Assembly (NCBI GenBank): GCA_910584915.1
Contig: CAJUDM010000011.1
Span: forward strand, 102,138 to 150,424
Length of the DNA: 48,287 nt
DNA from: an uncultured Lachnospiraceae bacterium
GTDB taxonomy: Bacteria; Bacillota; Clostridia; Lachnospirales; Lachnospiraceae
Reading direction: 5' to 3'
Position 1 is the first letter of the stretch. The number at the start of each line of letters is the position of its first letter. The position numbers and the translations under genes were made by a program. Under the pieces are notes generated by a model, which saw only the letters and a program-made list of their open reading frames with translations, searched no databases and had not been told where the DNA came from. Positions 41,801 to 48,287 of this stretch are shown here, one piece after another.

Positions 41801-44134
41801 CTTCTCGATCTCCTTCGCCGCTTCCCCGACGCTCATATCATCCTCCAGCACCCTGACGCCCGCCTCATAAACCAGCTCGCAGAGCCATTCCTCTCCCGCC
41901 GCCGGCGCCTCAAGCCCCTGCACCAGCTCCGTAAATTTCCGCTCCCCGGCCTCATCCGGCCAGCGCAGCGTCATTTCCTCCTCCGTCCCGTCACGCTTTA
42001 CCATAGTCATACTGCCGTTCTCCCCGCCCGGCTCAAGGGAATCGAACCGATCCGCAAAGGCCGCTCTGTTGACAGGAAAACCGCCATATATATTCTTCTG
42101 GACCTCCGCCGAAAACATGGTCCTCAAAAACGCCTTCGCCACCTCCGGTTCTTCGGACTTTGCGCTTACGCCCACCATCCCCTTCGGCAGAAAAACATTC
42201 TGCGCCTGACCGGCAAAGCCCTTGTAATCCATCTCTCCCTCCAGATCAATAACAGTTGTTATATTATCGAGACAAAGCTGAATCCCCTCCACATAGCCGC
42301 AGGCGAGCCTCGCATAGCCTCTCCTGATATTGAGCACATTGTCGCACGCCTCCATCTTCTGCCCCACCGGATCCCATCCGTACTGCAAAAGTTCTTCATC
42401 CTCCGCCCGCAGCGCCGCCGTCTCCTCAGGCACCGCTCCCGCGCACTCCGTGTCATAGATCCGCTTCACCTGTGTCAGAAACGCCTCCACAGCCTCCCTG
42501 TCGATCTGTCCCGATTCATCAGTCCACGCGGAGGATGACACCATCCCGAACAGCTTAAGCATCGCTTCCGCATCGTAGATCCCCAGCATGCCGCCCTCCG
42601 GATTTTCCTCTCTGAGCGCCTCCATCCCATCCGCAAAGCTTTCCAGATCCGTCATCCCATTTATGACATCCGTGTCACCGGCAAGGAGCGGCACCTGCAC
42701 ACACAGGGGCATCGCATAGACCGCCCCGTCCTCCTGCCGGAAGCTCTCCGTCAGGTTAGAAAACAAAACATCTTCCCCGTCCTGACCATCAAGCACTTCG
42801 CTCAGATCCGCCAGCAACCCCTTCTCCACATAGGAATCCACCGGCAGCCCGTCCAGAATGATCACATCCGGCCCTTCCCCCGACAAGATCCGGGTATTCA
42901 GCCTTTTCACCGCATCCTCTTTTGTCATGCCGTCCTCATTTCCCGTCCCCGTCTCATATCTGACATACATGTCAGTATGATCCTTCTTAAAGGAAGTCAC
43001 CGCCTGCCGGACACCGCTGTTCTCCTCCAGAGAATAGATCCGAATCTCCTTGTCCGGCATGGACTTCACCGACTCATCGAAATGATACCGCACCAGTCCT
43101 CCGCTCAAGTCAAACTGCACAAGAAATTCCTGCCCCTCCAACACCTCCGCCGTATAAATACTGCTGTTATCCCCGAAAGTGCTGAGCGCCCCGTCGATGA
43201 TCTGTTCCATCGCGCTCCCGCCCAACGCATGGCGGTACAATCCCTCCACACAGGCGATGTAGACGATCCCGTCCTCGCCCCCGAACACAATGAGCGGATA
43301 ACCGCCGCCGGTATAGCGCACCGTCCCATCCGACAGATATTTTGAGACAAAATCATCCATCACCGCATCCTGCGCTAAAGGCTCCCCCTTCTCCAGATCG
43401 TACAGATACACCCTCTCTGGGCCAACCGCCATCAGCACATCGCCGCAAAAACCGATATAGCCTGTCTCCCGATTCATCACGAAAAGCTCCCGAAGGCTCT
43501 CATGCTCCATATCCACCTCATAGACTTTGCCGTTCATATCCCCGGCAAACAACCTGCCGTCGTCCTTAAAACAGAGGGCGCCGATACAGCTTCCATCCTC
43601 CTGCGTAAAACCGAAATCCACAACCTTTATCTCACCATCCGGAAAAGCAAAAATACAATAATTTCCCTCCCAGTCCTCCGGCAACTCCCCGGGAAACATA
43701 TCCCGCGCCTCCTGCGGCATCTCCCCCGAACAGGTGATCGCCGCCGTCCCGTCGGGAGCCATCACCGCGGACATGGCATACACCCCCTGCATCATCGGAA
43801 ACCAGGGCACATCCTCCCGCTGCCAGCTCGCCCCCTGATCCGCAGAGCGGTAGAGCCCGCCGTTAAAACTGATGACCGCCATGGAACCGTCCGCAAGCAC
43901 ATTCAGCCCGCCGTTCCGGTTGATCTCCCTGGGAATCTCATGGATATCCTCCATATACCGCCCCATGCCGCCCGGATTCTCATCGCCCTCCGCCGTCTTC
44001 TCCTCCCCCTGCTTTCCGCTCCCGCAGCCCATCGCAAGGAGAAGGCTTATAGATATAAAAACAACCGTTATTATAGTTTTCTTCCCTATAGTTCTCTTCA
44101 ATGCTCTCTTTTTACCGCTCTCTATAAGATTCAT
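41774..44134 (-). CDS. Beta-propeller / solute-binding fusion lipoprotein (SBP1)
   Basis: A 786-residue lipoprotein with two parts. The signal peptide ends at a lipobox, AMGC (about residue 37). Residues about 55-390 carry repeated four-strand blades, including a BNR/Asp-box YRSADQGASW, CFKDDGRLFAGDMNGKVYEV, VYLYDLEKGEPL, and GIVYIACVEGLYRHALGGSA; this looks like a sialidase/WD-type propeller. Residues about 395-786 match a bacterial sugar-binding domain: EIRIYSLEENSGVRQAVTSF, SGEGPDVIILDGLPVDSY, GGFPVNRAAF, EIEKKAAIYLAE. It is paralogous to the protein starting at 48198. The start has AGGAGG ahead. Confidence 0.85.
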   Translation of the reverse strand: MNLIESGKKRALKRTIGKKTIITVVFISISLLLAMGCGSGKQGEEKTAEGDENPGGMGRYMEDIHEIPREINRNGGLNVLADGSMAVISFNGGLYRSADQGASWQREDVPWFPMMQGVYAMSAVMAPDGTAAITCSGEMPQEARDMFPGELPEDWEGNYCIFAFPDGEIKVVDFGFTQEDGSCIGALCFKDDGRLFAGDMNGKVYEVDMEHESLRELFVMNRETGYIGFCGDVLMAVGPERVYLYDLEKGEPLAQDAVMDDFVSKYLSDGTVRYTGGGYPLIVFGGEDGIVYIACVEGLYRHALGGSAMEQIIDGALSTFGDNSSIYTAEVLEGQEFLVQFDLSGGLVRYHFDESVKSMPDKEIRIYSLEENSGVRQAVTSFKKDHTDMYVRYETGTGNEDGMTKEDAVKRLNTRILSGEGPDVIILDGLPVDSYVEKGLLADLSEVLDGQDGEDVLFSNLTESFRQEDGAVYAMPLCVQVPLLAGDTDVINGMTDLESFADGMEALREENPEGGMLGIYDAEAMLKLFGMVSSSAWTDESGQIDREAVEAFLTQVKRIYDTECAGAVPEETAALRAEDEELLQYGWDPVGQKMEACDNVLNIRRGYARLACGYVEGIQLCLDNITTVIDLEGEMDYKGFAGQAQNVFLPKGMVGVSAKSEEPEVAKAFLRTMFSAEVQKNIYGGFPVNRAAFADRFDSLEPGGENGSMTMVKRDGTEEEMTLRWPDEAGERKFTELVQGLEAPAAGEEWLCELVYEAGVRVLEDDMSVGEAAKEIEKKAAIYLAE

Positions 44135-44154
44135 ACCTCATAATCCTCCTGCCT

Positions 44155-44183
44155 ATTGTACAGCATACCAGAACAATCTCTAA
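44155..44183 (-). promoter_or_regulatory. Promoter candidate of SBP1 with direct repeats
   Basis: On the minus strand TTAGAG (44178-44183), 17-base spacer, TACAAT (44155-44160). Just upstream, TTTTTAGAGA occurs twice at an 11-bp step, the second copy overlapping the -35; this could be an activator site. Tentative. Confidence 0.45.
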
Positions 44184-44214
44184 AAATTCTCTAAAAAACA
44201 AATGTCAGTGCGCG

Positions 44215-44251
44215 CAAAAAATCCCCCGTCTCCGGAGGATTCCCGCTCAAA
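44215..44251 (-). terminator. Terminator after the RCC1 lipoprotein gene
   Basis: On the minus strand AATCCTCC pairs with GGGGGATT (one G-U) and is followed by TTTTTTG, 14-50 bases past the stop at 44265. It separates this gene from SBP1. Confidence 0.75.
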
Positions 44252-44264
44252 CACATATTTTCAT

Positions 44265-45209
44265 TCAACTCCCGCTCTCTGCTTCCCTCGGCGATGCGCC
44301 GTACCCTTCCCCCCACACATACTCCCTGTCGGAAAAGTCCACCGCAGTGACCGTATTTCCCCGAATGCTGACACTCTTTATTTTCTTCATCGCCAGATAC
44401 GGACTTGAGACGACGTCATCGGAAAACGCCGGCAGCCCATTTCCCTTTCTCCCGTTTCCGACCTGTCCGCAGGAGTTGTCTCCCCATACCCACAGATCCC
44501 CTGATCCCGAGATCGCTGCCGCCGTGTACTCCCCCAGGGAGATAAACTTCACATTATCCATGACAAAATACGGCTTGCTCGTACAGAGAACCGCATCCGT
44601 GATGAACCGGTCCGCCCGCACAGGCTTGGCAGTGCCGTCCCCGAGCTGCCCGTTCTGATTATCCCCCAGCATATACAGACTGCCGTCCTCCTTCAAAAAC
44701 ATGGTACAGCAGCCGCTCACCTCCGCATAAGCCACCTGATCCGCTATGAATAGCGGTTCCGTGACAATGCTCACACTCCCTTCCGCGCTGTTTTCATCCA
44801 CAGCCGTCCCGAGCTGCCCGCACAGACTCCTTCCAAGCCCGTACAACTCCTTATCCTCGTTTATATAGACCACACAGCTCTGGGAGGCGTCCACATGGAT
44901 CACATTCTCCGCGATCAGCACAGGTTCCGTGTAGGTGACGTCCGCCGTATCCGTTTTTCCCAGCCCAAGCTGGCCAAATGTATTGGAGCCGCTGCCATAC
45001 AGATCTCCGTCTATGATCTCATACCGGCTTCCGTTGCCCTCACCGCTCAGATATGCCTCCGACTGCATCGCATTCACAATCTCCGGAGCGGCATGGGGCT
45101 CCACCTTCACTTCCCCTGAGACTGTTCCCTGCTCTGTCTTAGAACAGCCGCCCAGCGCCAACACCGACATTACAGACAATATAATTATCACTTTTTGAAA
45201 CAGCCGCAT
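44265..45209 (-). CDS. RCC1-repeat lipoprotein
   Basis: A 314-residue lipoprotein: signal peptide MRLFQKVIIILSVMSVLAL and lipobox GGC at about residue 22. Four RCC1-type blades are clear: DLYGSGSNTFGQLGLG, ELYGLGRSLCGQLG, SLYMLGDNQNGQLGDG, and DLWVWGDNSCGQVGNG. RCC1 propellers bind proteins; secreted bacterial ones are rarely characterised. ATG 45209 is chosen because it begins the signal peptide and AGGAGG lies 12 bases ahead; the upstream open frame (to 45323) has no signal. It lies between the two propeller-SBP genes and may be a third surface propeller of the same system. Confidence 0.85.
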   Translation of the reverse strand: MRLFQKVIIILSVMSVLALGGCSKTEQGTVSGEVKVEPHAAPEIVNAMQSEAYLSGEGNGSRYEIIDGDLYGSGSNTFGQLGLGKTDTADVTYTEPVLIAENVIHVDASQSCVVYINEDKELYGLGRSLCGQLGTAVDENSAEGSVSIVTEPLFIADQVAYAEVSGCCTMFLKEDGSLYMLGDNQNGQLGDGTAKPVRADRFITDAVLCTSKPYFVMDNVKFISLGEYTAAAISGSGDLWVWGDNSCGQVGNGRKGNGLPAFSDDVVSSPYLAMKKIKSVSIRGNTVTAVDFSDREYVWGEGYGASPREAESGS

Positions 45210-45314
45210 ATGCTCTCGACACCTCCTCAATCCATCTGTATCTGCCATACACTTATCCTGTATATCACGCAATACATCTCCAACATCACGGCAGCTGACT
45301 TCGGATTGAAACCC

Positions 45315-45344
45315 ATTATACAATATTCAGGGAAGCGTCCGCAA
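45315..45344 (-). promoter_or_regulatory. Promoter of the RCC1 lipoprotein gene
   Basis: On the minus strand TTGCGG (45339-45344), an 18-base spacer, and TATAAT (45315-45320), giving a leader of about 100 bases. Confidence 0.7.
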
Positions 45345-45381
45345 GATAAAATTTCTCCTGGGTTTTCAGTACAGATTTTCC

Positions 45382-45590
45382 CTATAAGTCATACCGCTGA
45401 CAGCGGTAGATCACAAATGCTTTTTCCAGCCATTCCAGATATTTGCAGACAGATTCCACGCTGAGAGCGCGCCCCTCGCTCTTCAAAAATTTTACGATAG
45501 CGTTTGCGGAAAAAGTTTTTCCGACATTCTCAACAATGTACTTCACTACACGGTTGAACAGATCAAAATTTGTGATATGATGTCTTCTTT
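45382..45590 (-). pseudogene. C-terminal fragment of a DUF4143-type AAA ATPase
   Basis: About 70 codons (FDLFNRVVKYIVENVGKTFS, then ANAIVKFLKSEG, VESVCKYLEWLEKAFVIYRC, QRYDL) match, from memory, the region before the end of archaeal-type ATPases with a DUF4143 domain, which continue past RYDLxGKE. The frame ends in TAG directly after RYDL, and the AAA domain is missing. The preceding open codons overlap the SBP2 terminator and are unrelated. It is a decayed remnant with no promoter or ribosome site. Confidence 0.65.
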
Positions 45591-45616
45591 GGAACCAAGC
45601 ACCGATATAACTCCAT

Positions 45617-45665
45617 GCAAAAAACAGCCCTCCGCACCGCCCGGCACTCAAAGGACTGTTTTTGC
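45617..45665 (-). terminator. Terminator after SBP2
   Basis: On the minus strand AAACAGTCCTT pairs with GGAGGGCTGTTT (two G-U pairs) across a 17-base loop and runs into TTTTTTGC. It is about 68 bases past the SBP2 stop, so SBP2 probably forms its own transcript. Confidence 0.75.
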
Positions 45666-45732
45666 CAAATTCGCTATCATGCCATACTCAACAATCTAAA
45701 CCAGACTCTCTCTTCTGGCAGGCTTCTCCTTC

Positions 45733-48198
45733 TCACTCCGCCAGATAGATCGCCGACTTCTTCACGATCTCCTGCACCGCTTCCCTCGGCGTAATGGCGC
45801 CCTCCAGCGCTCTCGGTCCGATCTCATACACGGCTTCCTCTATCGTCTCATCGCCTGTGCTGATCCCGGAAACGGAGGACACCATGCCTTTCAGCCTCTC
45901 AAACTCTTCCTCCGTCGGCCAGAACAGCTCGATCCCGAAATGCTTCCCGTCCGGCGTGCTTGTGCCGATAGATCCCGCGGCGCGCTCGTCCGCTCCCTCT
46001 ACCAGTCCTGCGCGCGGATTCTCTTTCATCCCCTCAAAGGATGCCATATTCACCGGCAGGCCGTCATACACATCGATATCCTGAAACTCCTTGCCGAACA
46101 AATACCGATAAAACTCCACCGCCGTCTCATTATCCATGGAATTTGCCGAAATCCCGGCAAAGCTGTCGCTCAGAAAACCATCATTCACCTGCCCATTCCA
46201 GATATCAAAGTAAAAATTGTCCTCCTGCTCCGCGATGGTAGTCAGCATATCGTACTCGAAATCGATTCCCCGCACTCTCCCCACCGCGAACTTCTGCATT
46301 TCTATCATGATGCTCTCCGCGCTGGCCGACACGTTTCCGTAGTACCGCCTGTACTCATTGTCCAGGGAACCGTAGCCGCCCTCTCTCACGCCGAGCTCCT
46401 CCTCCGGCACGCCGGATATTTCCGCCTGCCAGATACGCTTTGCCGCCGCGAGAAACTCCTCCAGCGCTTTCTCATCGATGTTCCCTTCCTCATCGGTCCA
46501 CGCCGCGGAACAGCTCATGCTCAGAATATACAAAAGCTGCTCCGGTGTCCTCGCGCCAAGCAGAGCACCCTCCGGCTCCTCCTCCCGCAATTCCTCCGTC
46601 AGTTTTGCAAGAGAATCCAGATCCTTCACCTTCCGCACATCCTCAGGCGTCCCCGCCATCAAAAGAAGCTGTATCCTGACGGGCAGCGCATAGATCTTCC
46701 CGTCCTTTCTGCAGGCTTCGATAATATTCGGAAACAGCGCCGCATCGCCGCTCATCTCTTCCGCTATACCGCTTAAGTCCGCCAGAATGCCCTTTTCCTC
46801 ATAAGATTCCAGAGGCAGGCCGTCCAACAGCAAAATATCCGGTCCCTCCCCCGACATGATCTTCGTATTCAGATTCCGGATCGCATCCTCCCTGGTCACG
46901 CCGTCATCTCCCGACATGCCGATCTCATAGCGGATGTACACATCCTGATGGGCTTTCTGGAACATGCTGACCGCCTGCCGCACCGCAGTGCTCTCCAGAA
47001 GACTGTATATCTTGAGCTGCTCTTCCGGCACGGTCGGCACATTGGGATCGTAAGTATAGCGGTACAACTTCATCCCCGTATAGAGCACCACAAACTCATT
47101 GTCCGGCAGCGTCTCCATATTCATCAGCATCAGACTGGGATCACCAAAGCCGGAAGTCGATCCGTCAATCACCTGCTCGATCGCCGCACCGCCGATCACA
47201 TGCCGGTACAACCCGCCGTCGAACGCAAAATAGATCACATCCTCCTGCTCTCCCGCCGTCATGACGACGCTGTGCCCCACATCGCTGCTGCCGATGGAAA
47301 GCCCCAGGTTCTGTCCGATAAACTCCTCCAGCACCGTATCTGTATCCAACAGGATATCCTGTTCAATATCATACAGGACAGCGCCGCCCCTCGTTGTGAC
47401 GCCGACCATATATTTGTCCGTAAAGCAGGCGAAATCCACCGTGCCGTCCGCCGTAAAGAGTTCCTTTTTGCTGCCATCCCCGGGATCGATCCGGTAGACT
47501 TTCCCGCCGCCAGCCAAACCGTAAAGCCTGTCTGAACCGTCAAACGCAAAACTTCTGATCTCCACATCCGGCAGTTCCAGCTCCGTCCCGTTTCCCTCGG
47601 CGTCAAAATAGTAATATTTCCACTCGATCTCTATTCTTCCTGCATCGGACGCCTCCTCTGCGGTTTCCGCTGCCCCCCCGTCATCTGCTTTCCCGGCATC
47701 TTCTTTTGATGTCTCTCCATCTTCCGATGCCTCCTCTGCCTCCGACGCCTCACCGTCATCCTCACTTGTTGGGATACCGGGCATAGCCACCGCGCCCTTC
47801 GGAGAGATCGCCATATTGGTCATATAGAGATTTTTCCCCACATCTCCCCAGGGATTCCCGACAGATTCCCATGTCTCCCCGCCGTCCGATGAAATATATT
47901 TTCCCGCCTCTTTTTCCGCCAGCATCAGATCCCCGTTCTCCAGCTTCTTAATATAAGGAATCGGATACTGTATCATCTCACTGATCTCTTCCGGCAGCGC
48001 TATCTCCTTTTCCAGATAACGCCCCATACTTTTTTCTCCGCTCTCCTCCTCCGCGGCGGCAGTATTCTTTTTTTCCTCTTTCTCCTCCGGCGCAGTGACC
48101 GTATCACCGCTGCCGCCTCCATTGCCGCATCCCCCCAGAAGAGATGCCGCTGCTATCCCTGCGCAAAAAAGCGCTGTCCATTTTTTTAATATTTTCAT
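45733..48198 (-). CDS. Beta-propeller / solute-binding fusion lipoprotein (SBP2)
   Basis: An 821-residue paralogue of the protein starting at 44134, with the same order: lipobox LGGC (about residue 24), a Glu/Lys-rich linker, MGRY, then an N-terminal propeller (Asp box YISSDGGETW; FAFDGSDRLYGLAGGGKVYR; VIYFAFDGGLYRHVIGGAAI) and a C-terminal SBP_bac_1 domain (LKIYSLLESTAVRQAVSMF, MSGEGPDILLLDGLPLESY, YDGLPVNMASFEGM, IVKKSAIYLAE). The propeller contains a 45-residue acidic Ala/Glu/Asp insert (about 145-190) absent from SBP1. The two share near-identical last 24 bases. A 57-bp repeat ends 34 bp upstream of the start. Confidence 0.87.
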   Translation of the reverse strand: MKILKKWTALFCAGIAAASLLGGCGNGGGSGDTVTAPEEKEEKKNTAAAEEESGEKSMGRYLEKEIALPEEISEMIQYPIPYIKKLENGDLMLAEKEAGKYISSDGGETWESVGNPWGDVGKNLYMTNMAISPKGAVAMPGIPTSEDDGEASEAEEASEDGETSKEDAGKADDGGAAETAEEASDAGRIEIEWKYYYFDAEGNGTELELPDVEIRSFAFDGSDRLYGLAGGGKVYRIDPGDGSKKELFTADGTVDFACFTDKYMVGVTTRGGAVLYDIEQDILLDTDTVLEEFIGQNLGLSIGSSDVGHSVVMTAGEQEDVIYFAFDGGLYRHVIGGAAIEQVIDGSTSGFGDPSLMLMNMETLPDNEFVVLYTGMKLYRYTYDPNVPTVPEEQLKIYSLLESTAVRQAVSMFQKAHQDVYIRYEIGMSGDDGVTREDAIRNLNTKIMSGEGPDILLLDGLPLESYEEKGILADLSGIAEEMSGDAALFPNIIEACRKDGKIYALPVRIQLLLMAGTPEDVRKVKDLDSLAKLTEELREEEPEGALLGARTPEQLLYILSMSCSAAWTDEEGNIDEKALEEFLAAAKRIWQAEISGVPEEELGVREGGYGSLDNEYRRYYGNVSASAESIMIEMQKFAVGRVRGIDFEYDMLTTIAEQEDNFYFDIWNGQVNDGFLSDSFAGISANSMDNETAVEFYRYLFGKEFQDIDVYDGLPVNMASFEGMKENPRAGLVEGADERAAGSIGTSTPDGKHFGIELFWPTEEEFERLKGMVSSVSGISTGDETIEEAVYEIGPRALEGAITPREAVQEIVKKSAIYLAE

Positions 48199-48232
48199 AT
48201 ATACCTCTATTTCTGCTCCACATCTACTTCAT

Positions 48233-48287
48233 ACTCGCAAACGCTTCGCTTTTTGCTCGTATCCCTCGCTTTCAGCTCGGTCCATTC
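48233..48287 (-). repeat. Third copy of the 57-bp leader repeat (cut by window edge)
   Basis: This copy is identical to those at 2126-2239 except for a few bases (CTCGCAAACG for CTCACAAACG, TGCTCG for TGTTCG, TCCATTC for TCCGTTC). It has the same orientation relative to its downstream gene and about the same distance from the start codon (34-35 bp) as at gltD. Confidence 0.9.

Noticed and set aside
45591..45651. N-terminal extension making the ATPase fragment an 89-residue gene
   Set aside because: These codons overlap the terminator of SBP2 and are unrelated to the ATPase family.

Overview
The window reads as a chromosomal segment of an anaerobic Firmicute of the Clostridia, most likely Lachnospiraceae. 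This is inferred from strong AGGAGG-type ribosome binding sites, lipoprotein-anchored ABC binding proteins, a ThiT gene behind a TPP riboswitch, a CPBP protease, and a cut-off gene at the left edge of a type common in that family. Almost everything is on the minus strand. The only clear plus-strand genes are a LacI-type regulator and thiT.

Layout from left to right. 1-88: start of a small protein, cut by the edge. 599-6985: gltD and gltB (NADPH glutamate synthase), with folded and repeated DNA in the gltB leader and in the gltB-gltD spacer. 7334-15810: a six-gene operon read right to left from a strong promoter at 15863-15892. It encodes a secreted FecR-domain protein, a secreted repeat protein, an NHL propeller, a CHASE2-adenylate/guanylate cyclase, a metallo-beta-lactamase-fold hydrolase and a GAF/HD-GYP phosphodiesterase. 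It looks like a complete outside-to-inside second-messenger system. 15943-21781: a fructan/sucrose locus (binding lipoprotein, two permeases, GH32) facing its LacI regulator across operator palindromes. 21787-23763: a CPBP protease, and thiT behind its riboswitch.

23955-33038: an Opp/Dpp-type transporter operon (binding protein, two permeases, two ATPases) running into three catabolic genes: an alpha/beta hydrolase, a short-chain dehydrogenase lacking the catalytic Tyr, and a tannase-like esterase. 33273-37587: two tandem LysR regulators, an amidohydrolase-2 protein lacking usual metal ligands, and a MATE exporter. 37693-48198: an unusual locus with two paralogous lipoproteins that each fuse an N-terminal beta-propeller to a sugar-binding-protein domain, an RCC1-repeat lipoprotein, two sugar-type permeases, and a large HlyD-like adaptor.

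The best candidates for undescribed biology are the FecR/CHASE2-cyclase operon and the propeller-SBP/RCC1 locus. Smaller oddities are 45-bp in-frame repeats after a permease stop codon, degenerate copies of the 3' end of a binding-protein gene, a 24-codon duplicate of the FecR signal peptide, and a 57-bp repeat sitting just ahead of two start regions about 46 kb apart. All functions come from reading motifs and context; no search was run.
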